Source of the DNA: Euryodendron excelsum
Taxonomy: Eukaryota; Streptophyta; Magnoliopsida; Ericales; Pentaphylacaceae
DNA: 64,000 nt
Direction: 5' to 3'
NCBI GenBank assembly: GCA_033060915.1
Contig: CM065378.1
Location: 12,367,501 to 12,431,500, forward strand
Under the pieces are notes generated by a model, which was not told the origin of the DNA, searched no databases, and worked only from the letters and a program-made list of their open reading frames with translations. This document shows, piece after piece, positions 1-11,475 of the stretch. The first letter of the stretch is position 1; every line of letters starts with the position of its first letter. A program made the translations under genes and the position numbers.

Positions 1-1301
1 TTCCTTGGTGGGGGCTATATTGGTGAGCTTTTCAAGAGTTTCTGCATTTAGACCTTGGCCTTTCAAGAGCGCTTCGATGATATCTTTGGGCGAAATGGCT
101 ATGGAACGTAGCACAATTGCCGTGTTTTGGGACTTTTGGCCATCAAGGATGAAAACCGGGGAAGCTGGATATGATGAGGATTTGCTGTTTCTTTGAGGGG
201 ATTTTCGGTTAGTTGCGACATATCCAAAGAGAGCTTCCATAAGATCACCATCAAACCTGAATTACCCATTTAAAATTTTAGAAAACCTGAAGGGCCAAAA
301 GGACAAGGGCAGCATGAAAGTTCTGTAGATGATAATTACCTGAAAGAACCACCATCGATTTTGTGCCATACTATTGACTGATCAGCATTGGGATTCACCT
401 TATCCCAGTGCAGGGGCTTAAGTTTAACCTCACCATTCATGGCTTCTCCAGATGAAAACTCGCCTTGTTTCTCGTCGCTTGACATTCCTTTTGGTGCTGC
501 TGCCAGCTTTGATGATGAAGCCAAACTAGGTGCTTTAGGTGGTGGAGTGGGTGGTGCAGGACTCTTTTTTGCTGGGATTAGTGGCGCGGGAGGTGGTGAA
601 GCCAACGAAGGTGTTGGAGGTGGTGGTGGCGGCAGTGAGGATCGTGTTGTAGTTTGAATTGATGAGTCTTGTTTCTCCACTTCCGGCAAAACTTGATTGT
701 GGGAAGTTGAAGACTTGCCTCTGGGTAAAGGAATTTCTTGTATGGGAGGCTCAGATTTCTTGTGCTTTTCTTCCTCTTCATTGCAATTGTTGTTAATGTT
801 CTTCCTTTCTAGATTTCTCCAATAAACCACATCCAAACCAACCTCATCAACACCCAACCCTCTGAAACTCCCATTAAATCGCAAGAATTCATTATGAGGC
901 ACCACCTGATCACCACTGTAAGGATTAGTACTATTACCTTTCTCCTTCCTACCGCGTGAGCACCTCTGAAGTAAAAAGAAGAACAGCCCAGATAGCATGA
1001 AAGTGCTTGCGGCAGTTAAAACAACTGCCTTAACAAAAGCCTCTTTTGAAAATGACTTTCCCGGTTGTGAGGGCAGTGGCAGCGATGGTGGTGGTGGTTC
1101 TGACGGCCTTGATGGAGTTGGTGAAGGGGGAAGAGATTCATTGTAAGGGGAAGTGGGCGTTCGGGCTATTGGAGGAAGTGGAAATGGATAGAAGGCCTGA
1201 ATATTTTGGGGCGAATTGGATTGACAAAAACGGAGAGGAACAGCAGAAATGAACACACAGAATAGCAAGAGAACCATCCTAGGCTGAATTTTTGCAGCCA
1301 T
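1..1301 (-). CDS. Class I formin-like protein, 5' part (cut by window edge)
   Basis: Formins nucleate and elongate actin; plant class I members are membrane-anchored through an N-terminal transmembrane segment. Exon 1 is 340-1301 and encodes 320 codons plus two bases. It shows a signal peptide (about residues 1-26), a short Pro/Ser-rich extracellular stretch (about 35-80), a transmembrane helix (about 91-113) followed by a basic RCSRGRK stop-transfer, a proline-rich FH1 region (about 221-262), and the start of FH2 (LKPLHWDKV at about 294). The donor is AG|gtaatt at 340/339. Exon 2 starts at 256 after ..cag and continues FH2 ([14 protein letters not shown]) to base 1 and beyond. The ATG at 1301 is the first in frame and begins the signal peptide. 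The domain order matches class I plant formins; which Arabidopsis FH is closest I cannot say. The rest of FH2 lies outside the window. Confidence 0.93.
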
Positions 1302-3774
1302 GAAATTTTGGATAGAATTACAGAGGCGTTTGAAACTGAGTCAGTTGTTTTTCTGTATTTTGGGCATTGGAGGCTAGTGTTTGGGATTGTGCTTTTGGGG
1401 TTTGGTTGCTGAAATTTTCAAAGGAGAGTGGTTAGTTGTTTCAGGAATTTGAGTCTTCCCGGGCTTTTGTATTTGAAATTACTATAATATCTTCCGATAG
1501 TAATGAATTTATAACTACAGATTAAGGGTGTTTTAGGACTTTTAAAGTATTGTCATATTGGCATTTAAATTATAATCGTAGCTACGCGGTTGGAGCATGG
1601 TGGTTTGCTCTTGTCCTGACTGCAACCTCAATCATAATCCACAAAGTGTTGAATTGGCATATTAATATACAACTACTATTAGTTCATAATTAACAAGTAT
1701 TGTCGATCCCTACACGAAATAAAAAGAGGTTGCTAGAAAACTTGAACAAGTTTCAGTTAACCCTTCATTTTGCATTCGGAAAGTTTCAGAGAAGAGTTCA
1801 TGTAATGTATGTTCGACAACAGAAGAAAGTGACTCACCTAAAACTTTTATAAAAGAAAACTTAACGCGTAATGAAGTAGTTGAAACATACAACTGCTATA
1901 ATCCAGAAAACCAAAATTCATGATGGCCGTTTCGAATAACTCTACTTGGGTTGGTGTCTTTGAGATTCTTGTTGAAGTATTTAAGGCCCTGTTTGGCATT
2001 TGGAAATGTAGGAGCCCGGAAATCACCACATAAAAGGCCCTTGGTGCTGCCCTTTCAAGTTTCAACTAACAGTATTTCCCTCATTTGTTGAGTTATGTCT
2101 ACAAATGGTTGAAAGGGGATTTCTTGAGGCATAGGGATCTACTTTAATTAAGTAGCATGACATTTGATACAGAAAAGAAAAAGCAAGTTTAACCTGTTCT
2201 TAAGGCATGACAAAACTGTCAATTTCATCCTTGCTAATGATATTCTGTCGAGCACAATCTAGAGAACTTTCATCGCCAAAAAATAATTTTAAGAGCCCAG
2301 AATCCCGAAGGTACAGAACAAAATGACCACCATTCTATGTTATTATAACCTCAATTTGCCGGCCATATAAATCCCTCTTAATTCGGCTGCGTATTATCTT
2401 GTGTTTTATAACACGTGAAACACATCAAATTATTGGGCAAAGCCTATAAACAAAACCGAAGAGGAGAAGAGAGAATGCCGGCAGGCTACGACCAAATCAC
2501 AGTGCCTCCTTTCCCCTTTTCCAGGTTAGGTATTGGGACAAAAATTGGTCAGCCAAATACAAAAATTATGAAATAATTTTGCGGTATGATTAAAACCATC
2601 CAAAAATTATGAAATAGCGTCTAAGGCTGCTACCACAAACAATTTTGCGGTACCTTGCATCCCATGATAACATTAAACAACATTAATTTCTCAAAACCAA
2701 ACTCATCTATCTTCACCTGTCTATATTTATTTTTTTTCTTTTTGGCCGATTAAAATGGTGGAAAGGGAGAACCAACAGGACAACTCTCCTTGAGCGCGAC
2801 TATAAGAGTTTTCACCCACCGCAGAATGTTTAATTTAAACCATAGCTATTGACCCTAAAAAAGACGAATTTGTCACCGTAACCCCATAAAAATGCAATCC
2901 AACATTAAATTCCTTCTCAACCGCAAGTGGGTTAACCATCCATTTTGGGGTACCTATGCCCCCAATGTTTTGGAAGTAGCATGTGCATGGTACTGGGACA
3001 ACAGGGCAGAAGGCAATGTTTAGCACGTCAAAGGGACAATTAGACAAAGACACAGCTCAACCTTTGCCCCCACTACCCCACAGCCCAGACAAGAACATAT
3101 CAAACATGTCCAATTCAAATCCAGATCTAATATTCGTTTCTAGCAGACAATAATGAGCAGACTACCCATATCATATCCCTCCACCATATCAATTTTGATC
3201 CATCTCAACAACTCCTACCCTCATTCTAACAATTTTGGATTTCGGATCAGACAATCCCATTAATAAACTTCATCACATTCGCACTATATCAACAACCAAT
3301 CAACATCTCATCAACATCTACATAATTTTCGGGTATGAGAAAAATCAGATATATACTTCCTTACCCTTCGTGTGAAAAAACTATTTCCGTGTTTCAATGC
3401 GGTTGATAAACTTGTTCACATTCACACTTAAGACTATACCAATTATAAATCCACGTCTCATTACGAGACAAAATTTTCGGATCTGGACAGGATCAGCCTT
3501 ACCCCTTGTGTGAAGAAACTGTTCCGTGTTTCAAATTGTGATCAACCTTGTCATTGTATCAACTATCAATGATTGCCCTCAAGTTCAAATGGCAAAATCA
3601 AGATTCTGATGATCCATAATGCTCACATAAGGAAAGTTATAATTCTAATCAAAGGAGGCTCAGAGGCTAAACCAGTTTAAACATTAACACTGTAATTCGT
3701 GTAATTAGGAGTATAATGAAACCAAGATTATAAGGCCAAAAATTTTAATAAAACAAGGCAACAAAAATTGAATC
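1302..3774. other. Intergenic between formin 5' end and response regulator 3' end
   Basis: Holds the formin promoter and 5' UTR on its left side and the response-regulator 3' side on its right. I see no coding potential beyond short chance frames. The only structure noted is a pair of SINE-like copies at about 3280-3560, listed separately. Confidence 0.6.
3280..3560 (-). repeat. Two degenerate copies of an Au-SINE-like sequence
   Basis: On the minus strand the block TTTGAAACACGGAACAG..TTCTTCACACAAGGGGTAAGG occurs at about 3500-3535, and a diverged copy at about 3360-3405. Each is followed by a CCGAAAAT-containing stretch, with a period of about 120-165 bp. The order (box-B-like end, GAAACAG, then GGGTAAGGCTG) recalls the part of plant Au-type SINEs that follows box B. 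No complete box A, tail or target duplication was found, so these are remnants at best. Confidence 0.35.
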
Positions 3775-4815
3775 TTAATCAGGGTTGGTCATTTTAAGGC
3801 GCCGAGTTGCAGAATCTAGAGATGTGGGAGAACAAGGCGATGATGGTGGTGATGAACTCGTTGATGAATATGGAGACGATGATGTTGATGAAGATGTAGT
3901 TGAGGGCTGTGATGATGACGATGAGAGATCAGGCGACTCTCGTGACTTTCTCTTGTTGGTCCCTCCGTCTTCTCTCCCCACCTGATCCTCCCCAAACATG
4001 TAGCCTTTCAAACGTTTCACGTCCGATAATTTCACCGGCTTCAGTAGGAAATCCTCTGCTCCTTCCTCCAAACACCTGTCGATCCTTGCCAAAACGTTTT
4101 CGGATGACATGATCACGACTGGTATTTCTCTAAAAGTAGATGAACCCTGCTCGGCAGAAGAAAATCCAAAAAAAAAAACCAATGAGCTAATCATCTTCAC
4201 AAGCTTATATCCTTCAAAAATGGTGGTAAACAGAGTAATACTACTAACCTTAATCTTTTTGAGCAACTCGTAACCAGTCATTCCGGGCATACAATAGTCT
4301 GTGATTATCAGATCCACCTTCAAACTCTGAAACCACAAAGCTAAGGATCAGCTGATTAATAAACCCAGAACAATCGTCTAATTTTTGGTGTAAATCAACC
4401 AACTTTAAGATTGATAATAAGGTGATTTCACTTACATCGAACCCAACAGAGCTCTTCTCTTCATCCAAGCCTAAAAATTGCAGAGCTCTCCTTCCACTAT
4501 CCACTGCTGTTACTGTAACATTTCAACCAGAGTCCATTCACAAATTCAAAAAAAGGGTACATACATAAATATATATATATATATATATTTATGTATGTAT
4601 ATGTAGGAAAATGATCTTGTTGAATTGATTTTGGAGAAAATTGTACCTTTGCAAGAGGTGATTTTGAGCAAGCGTTCAATGACCTTTCGATCAACGAGGC
4701 TATCATCAACAGCAAGAACATGAACTTCGTGAGAATCAGAAGGCGATAAGTCATCGAAGCTCTCTTCGGTCATCTCTGACCTCTTCCGCCGCGAAAACAC
4801 GCCGTTTCTGGCCAT
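3775..4815 (-). CDS. Type-A two-component response regulator (cytokinin signalling)
   Basis: Receiver-only response regulator that accepts phosphate from histidine phosphotransfer proteins and dampens cytokinin signalling. Exons are 4647-4815, 4436-4512, 4249-4326 and 3775-4146, all GT-AG, giving 231 aa. The receiver spans about residues 31-155: acidic pair D37-D38 ([10 protein letters not shown]), phospho-acceptor D92 ([16 protein letters not shown]), S122 (VIMSSEN) and K144 (FLLKPVKL). There is no Myb/B-motif DNA-binding domain, and the tail is a Ser/Thr/Pro-rich low-complexity stretch, as in type-A members near ARR3/4/5/6/15. The start MARNG at 4815 fits the family's usual N terminus. An in-frame upstream ATG exists at 4920 but lies too close to the TATA box to be likely. 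The third acceptor gives ..KKIK|GSSTF; a slightly earlier acceptor is possible. Confidence 0.93.
4568..4588. repeat. (AT)n microsatellite in response regulator intron 1
   Basis: About ten uninterrupted AT units inside the intron between exons 1 and 2 (4513-4646). A likely polymorphic marker; it does not touch the splice sites. Confidence 0.8.
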
Positions 4816-4925
4816 CTCTCCGATCCGAATATGCCACTGAAAATCTAACTTTTTAGTTTTTACCACTAAATTGGTTGCAGACAAGAAGGAAAAACAGAGC
4901 CCACCCTGTAATGTGGCCAATAGCT

Positions 4926-4933
4926 TTTATATA
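4926..4933 (-). promoter_or_regulatory. TATA box of the response regulator gene
   Basis: TATATAAA on the minus strand, about 110 bp upstream of the ATG at 4815. This would place transcription start near 4895 and leave an 80-base leader. Several short (A/G)GATT motifs, the core bound by type-B response regulators, lie at about 5030-5105 upstream. Such short motifs are expected often by chance. Confidence 0.55.
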
Positions 4934-7900
4934 TGCATACGCTGTAATGTGCTAAGCGTTCATGCCTCTGTCAGATACGTCTCTTTCTCTCTCTCTCTAT
5001 ATATATATACATACAACCATGACTCTGAAAATCTTTTCTCTCTCTAAGAAATCTGGGAAATCTGTATTACTTTTATATTTTAAGCTATACGCTGTGATTC
5101 TGAAATCCACTTTGGTGTGATCTCCATATCCACCCACTCCTCTCTCTCTCTCTCTCTCGGAACTGTACGTGCCTTGACTTGTTAAAATTTTACTGTCTCT
5201 CAAATGATACGAATAATGAGATGTTGGGGAGATTTTGGTTGATGTACTGTGCATGATTTTGTTGGTGGGAGCTGCTTTGGCTCGGAGCGGGACGAATTAT
5301 TATACATTTTTTTTCTAACTCGATTTTATTTTGATAAATTTTATTTTACACCCGTCCAAATAAAAATGAAACGGTTGAACGAAACGTATTATTATACATT
5401 ATTTTTTAACAAAAATCTGATAAGTTTTACTTTACACCCGCCCAATGTAAAAGCGTGTTTGGTCAATTAATTTATAAATTTTAAGATATTTTTAAAAATA
5501 ATTTTTAAAAAAAAAGTGATTTGACATAATTATTTTTTTAAATTATTAACTCAAATACATTTTAAAAAATTATAAATATAAGTCATAAATTATTAAATAA
5601 ATTACGTTTAAACACCCTATTCTAGATGTCAATTTTTTTTTTTTTTGTCATTTCTATGTGTTCACAACTTCACATACCTAATCCTCAAATCAATAAATAT
5701 CAAAGTTATTGAACCAACTTTTTAGATAACAATTTGGTATGGAGAAACATAAATCTATACATATTTTAAAAAATCAACACTTTGGTCAAGTTCTATCAAG
5801 CTATTTTACATTCTTAAATTGTTTTCAAATATTTAAAAATTATTGCATAACTAACGTTCTCACCTTTTATACAATTAACAATTAGATAACTCAAAAAAAT
5901 AATTGAGTGTATCACGTTCATACCACTTATACATTACACAATTGAATAACCACTAGCAAACAGAAAAATAATTGAGTATAGTATTGTACGCACATAGTGC
6001 ATACAACCCTTTTAGTAAATTCAAAAGGAAGGACATCAAATTGGTATGATTCTTTTGTATTATTAGTATAAATTTGTTCTTATTTTCATTTTAATAGTTA
6101 CTCTATTATATAGTTTCTCCAATTACAAATAAAAAAAATTTATTTTCTTTTTTTTTTTTACAAAATCAAATAGAGGAAAAAAAATTTACTTATGATTTTT
6201 CTCTCACTTCATTATGCAAGTTCTAAATATGTTTTAAATAAACTTATAAATAAGCTGATTCAAATAAAGATTAGTGCAAAATCATAAACTGTACGAAATT
6301 GTAATGAAATTAGAATATGATATAAAGTGGGATCAGCTTGGAGCCAAACGCATTGCTACAGATTCTTTGTTGGCAGTCGATTGCGGGTGTTGACTAGAGG
6401 TCAATTTACGATCACGCCGTCAAATCGTAGGGTGCGAATTGACCGACACGGTGCCCGAACCGGTGGCATGAAAAAAGAGTAGGGCATTCGTCGGTGGGAA
6501 TTTACTGCATAAACTAAAAGTAGAACGGTATTCACAGTGATTGCGGATTACTCTCCTGCTGCTAATAGGCACTAGTTGAGTTCTAATAATTAATAATGAA
6601 ACTTAATTAATGTGATATTCATCAACTGCTAATTGATTTACAGACAGAGTGCTAGAAGTAATCCTCTAAAATAACTTGACTGACGCCACCAACCATTGGC
6701 TCATGATCTTTGCCTATGCGCTTCGCCTTCATTTTTTGGTTATCGTCAGTAACTTACTGGAGCTTGGGTGAGAAAAGAAAAAGGAGAGGGAGGGAAAGAT
6801 AAAATTAAGACTTGTTTAGTTTTGTAAAAAAATAAAAAAAAAAGTGGGTGAAAGGAAAAAAGAGAGAAAAAAGAGGGAGAGTGAATTAAAATTTTTTATC
6901 ATTTTTTGTTTTGTTTTCCTCCTAAGCAAAATCAAATTGAAAAAAAAAACAGACAGTAATTTTTTCTTCCCTTCTCTTCTCTTGCCCGAGTTCCAGGCAG
7001 GCTATTAGTAGTGTGGTTTAGCTGAATTCCAAACCAATCCCTTTTTTTCGGGTTGTTTTAGAAAGAGTTTTTTTTCTTGTCCTTTCGAGCTTTTTCTTTT
7101 TATAACCAAAATCAGATTATTGGTTGAAAAAGTTCACTAAAAAAAGTTAGATAGAGCTCTTTTAAAAGGCCCAAAGCCCACAAAAAAAAAAATTACTATA
7201 CTGATGAATAGATGTGGGTAAGGTCATCAACATTACCATTTTAGATTAAAGTTTCATAAAAGCAAAAAGGTAGAATAGAGTCAAAGTTGTCTTACAGAAA
7301 ACATGGCTACTCTACTATTCAATAGAAATAAGTATAAAAAACAAAGTAACAACTAACGACTGGAATTTTTTCAAATAGATTCATAGTACCCTTTTCTTTT
7401 ACGCAATATTTATGTAATCTTAAGAAGTCTCTATATGTATGTTATATTAGAATTATTTTATCCTCAAATCAATAAATATATTTTTTTGAGAGAATATTTT
7501 TTCAAAATAAAAAACTTAGAAAGTAAATCAGGAAAGTATGTCTTGATAGATGGTGATGTATTTAAATAGAAGCTCTTTATTTTAAAATACAATACTTATT
7601 ATGATGGCTCTTAACTAAAAAAAATATCGTTGTCACTTCATTATAATAAAATTTATTGTACCAAATTTTCTCAAAAAATAATGTTTTAGTCAAAAAAATA
7701 ATTAATTAAAAGTCTAAACATAATATAACGAAGAAAAAAAAAGATATTAGAGAATGTTTACACAGTAAATTTTTTAATAGCTTAAGAATTAAATTTATGT
7801 ATTTTTTAAAATATATTTGACTCAACTAAAAAAAATAACTTTTTAAACCTAATTTAAATTTAAAAAAAAAAACCCTTTGAAGGGCAAACTCAACTTGCCA

Positions 7901-8667
7901 GCGAGGCCAACGCGCAGGGAGTGGAGAGAGAAAGACGAAGATTTGGGGGGTCCTATTGAAATCTTTTAGTGGGTCCCACGCCCACTCTCTCTTTACTTTG
8001 GACTTGTCTGAAAAACATTTATGGTATACAGCAAATCAAATCTCGCGAGATCATGGAAGTGTAGTAGTATTTAGCATCCTCTGCTTTGAATTTGTCTTTC
8101 CGAGATTGATTCACTTCTCTCTGTCTCTCTATATATATCAATCTCGTAGTCAGATCACAGACAACCGCAACGCTGATTCTTCTGTCTAAGCAAAGAGGGT
8201 AAAAAAAATGCTCAGCACGAAAGGATGTGGTTGATTGTGACGACAGGCACCCATCAGCACCGTCTTATCTCGATTTAATTTGCTAACGGTGCCTTATCCA
8301 CGAGAAAACATTCAATGCAACGTGATACCATATTATTATTGTTTATGGGACTTACAAGCTAATAATATACACCTAATTAAGCATATTGTAATGAAATATT
8401 ATGTCTGTTAATAGAGCAGTGCAAATAAAATATTTTAATTAATTTTTTAATTTTAAGTAATAAAAATAATAATCATATTTTAATATAATTATTTTAATTT
8501 GTGATACCATATTAGCCTGACATCATCGTTGGATAATATTTTCTCCTTATCCACCCACTTACATTACCTGAGATTTCTTCACACAATGAACATCTTTCAC
8601 GTGTGCCACCCACATAATTATGAAATTCAAAGTATTTTGAAATTTTTTTTTTATACATTAAAAAAAA
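4934..8667. other. Gene-free AT-rich intergenic DNA
   Basis: Contains the distal promoter of the response regulator, including a (CT)n tract near 5141-5158, then long A- and T-rich low-complexity sequence. A more GC-balanced patch at about 6340-6570 and another at about 7880-8230 have no recognisable protein in any frame. I see no gene, RNA gene or intact transposon here. Confidence 0.55.
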
Positions 8668-9003
8668 GGGGTAATTATAATAAAAAATCGCATGACTATT
8701 ATGTAATTTAAAAGTGAATATATAATTTCTTTTGGTTTGAACTTAATTATAAAATGAATGAAAACTGTTAGAATTAACGGTAATTTTGCTATTTAGGTAA
8801 TTTTCATAATTTTATCTCTCTAGCTTGGTACATCAAAAAGATAATTTTGTCCCTTTATATCAAAATAAAAGGTTGTCGTTCGTAAGGTTATTTTTATCAT
8901 TTCATCAAATCTGTCACAATTACATTTATTTTGTAAATAAGTCTAAACTATAAAAAAAATTATGTATTCACTTTTAAACTATAAGACAATCATCTTATTT
9001 TCG
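8668..9003. repeat. Foldback MITE-like element, family F copy 1
   Basis: The left arm starts GGGGTAATTATAATAAA and passes through AATTTAAAAGTGAATATATAATTT. The right arm, read on the other strand, gives AGTTTAAAAGTGAATACATAATTT in the mirrored position, so the two halves pair over about 100 bp. AT-rich and non-coding, with the same layout as the element at 40734-41171. The right terminus is eroded, so the end coordinate is approximate and no target duplication is claimed. Confidence 0.5.
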
Positions 9004-11213
9004 TTCAAACTAAATCTTTTAGAATCACCAAAAAATATCAGCTCAATGATCTTTTTCCCTTCTAAAAGTGTTTTTTATTACACATGGATATTTTTTAGAA
9101 GAAAAAGAGTTTTCAATATGATCTTTGTAGCTTGATCCCTCCTGAATAAAATTCACAGCTTGTTGGAAATTAGATACATCTCCAAGCTTCCCTGAACATC
9201 CACATCAATGTTCTCAAAATTTATTTTTTGTTGCTATATATCATACCATATATGCCAGATGGTAGCTGAGGCCTATTGCCGGTTATGTAAGTCACTAGAA
9301 ATTTTAATTAGAGAACAACACATGCTTTGCTTTTTTTTTCTTAATCGTAATTTGTTAATTTTTTTTTTTTTTACATTGAAGTGCCAAAGCCTGGGAAGAG
9401 AGAATGTGAGTCGAACTCACCTGCTCTCCATAACTTATTTGTTATTTTAAAGCAAGAAACAACAAAGAAAAGATAAATAACAAAGACATTTTACACTAAA
9501 CAACCTGAAAGCTGTATGCGTTGAGAAAATTTGTAATCTCCTTAATTATGCCAGTTTTGCATATTGAATTATTCTAGGTGTACCAAGTTTCAAACTTAAA
9601 TATATTAAAATTTGAGAACTAGGTCGTTGACTTTTGAGTGTCCATGAATAATTTGTCATAAATCACTAAAGAATCAAGAATACTTTTCCAACACCTTAAT
9701 TAATTGGTTTACTTTTTGTATGTAGAAAAACCAAAGTTGAATAAAATATAATCATATCAGAAGAAAATTCCAAATAAAATATAAAACAAATGAGGTTTTA
9801 GTCAAACAGAACCTGAACCTGCTGGCTCATCAGGACCCACAAATTTAATTTCCAAAGTTTCAAAGATCCAAAAGAAAGGGCCACAATGGTACCCATAATG
9901 GGGTCAGATTCACTTCTTTTGCTGGGTATGGCTTTGTACATACATATATACATCATTTGAATGATCAACTCCTACTCATGCAAGTTAAACAGTGCCAAAC
10001 TCAACTGATCATATAGATCCTAGGATAGTAATCTACACATAAAAGAAGCAATATTTGGCTTGGATAGGGGTTGCTCTAAATCAATTCCTGAGAAAATAAA
10101 AATAAATTTTTGCTCGAACTTTACTTGATAAGCTAATAAGCACAAGTTATTCAAGTTTGACTAATAATCAGTTTGACTGGAGGCTTGGTAGAGACCAACT
10201 CTAGACAAAAGAAGTCAATCTTGATCGTATTTTGAGGTTTCTAACATGTTTTTGTAATAAGAAATGAGGTGAGAGTCCAAAAGGGATGATAAACCTCATT
10301 TACAACTAGTGAGAATTCTATCATATCAAAGGAAGATTAAAGGAAAGACTGATGAGTGTCAATGGTCCTTCTATTAGGATATGGCATCTCTTTTTGGAAA
10401 TTTGACTGTGATCTGGGGCATCTTTTTTTCTTCATGTTTTCTGTACTGGCAAAGATTACAAAAGCTTGAAATCTTTCCCACTTTACCAAACAGGAAATCA
10501 ACCATCTCTCATCTTTTCAAACAATTCCACCCAAGGGTTGCAGGACAATTGGAGGGGGGGAAAAGTTAGGGATATGCTATAATATTAAGAGAATACCAAG
10601 ATTGGCTTAGGATTTTGATTAAGACAACCATAAGATTACTTGTGGATGGCTTTGAGAGACGGGTATCCCAGCTTTCAATTTCATGGTCATACAATGGAGG
10701 AATCCAGCATGTGGAAAAGTCCCATTGGCTTAAAATTTGCCAAGGCCCCTAGTAACTTATGGCCACGAGTAGAGCAAATGTCCTCCTTATGGAAGAAGTT
10801 AGTCGCCAGTGTTAGCTGAGTCACTCGAATAACTATTCCACCCAATGATCCATTTAATTGACTGTATATATATATAAAACATATATTTTTTTTTTTATGA
10901 CAAGGAACCTTAGGTACGTAGAGAGAGCCCTTTAGATTTATCATTGTGAGAATAAATTTTGAATACTTGTAATTATCCACAAATTACATATATTGATTCA
11001 ACACGAGAGATATTGTCGAGAGTCAAGCTCATGACGTTCGATTTTATGGTTCGTCCGTTCATATTTATTTAGGACTATACCAAGTATTATTTGAATAAAT
11101 TTAATTATAATTATGTTAGATAGTTATTAGAGATATAGTTAGGTGTCAATCTATACAATATATAAAAAGTGAGAGTTGTTAGTTAATCTAAAATTCATAA
11201 TAATTAAGTAGAG

Positions 11214-11249
<36 letters not shown>

Positions 11250-11263
11250 GTGGTATTTTATTT
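9004..11263. other. Gene-free intergenic DNA
   Basis: No credible coding frame. Short frames at 9208-9450, 10381-10569 and 10687-10980 match no family I know and have neither splice structure nor codon bias. A phrase near 9405-9425 looks like a decayed tRNA T-arm but no cloverleaf can be built around it. An (AT)n tract lies at 11214-11249. Confidence 0.5.
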
Positions 11264-11430
11264 AAGGATAAATTACACTAATCATTCCTGAGATTTCTCT
11301 AAATGTAAAATAATACTCTTCACATACTAACAATTACACTGCTGCTCCCTTCTTTTTAAAATGTTGTAACAGATTCCTCCTCCCACCTAACTGAGCCAAT
11401 AGATAGATTAAGTTACTTTTATACCCTTAC
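11264..11430 (+). repeat. Dispersed repeat R, copy 1
   Basis: Non-coding sequence beginning AAGGATAAATTACACTAATC and containing GAGATTT..TAAATGTAAAATAATACTC, ACATACTAACAATTACACTGC and TTTTAAAATGTTGTAACA. The same words occur in the same order on the opposite strand at about 19905-20092, so this is an interspersed repeat. It directly abuts the outer end of the hAT inverted duplication. Confidence 0.6.
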
Positions 11431-11475
11431 CAACATTCTCAATTTTCAACTACAAGCCACACATAAATAGATAGA

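Noticed and set aside
388..657. Gly-rich plus-strand frame opposite the formin
   Set aside because: Antisense shadow of the proline-rich FH1 region.
3785..3985. Asp-rich plus-strand frame
   Set aside because: Antisense shadow of the Ser-rich tail of the response regulator.
9395..9430. tRNA-like T-arm (GTGAGTTCGACTCAC on the minus strand)
   Set aside because: The loop is two bases short and no acceptor, D or anticodon arms surround it.
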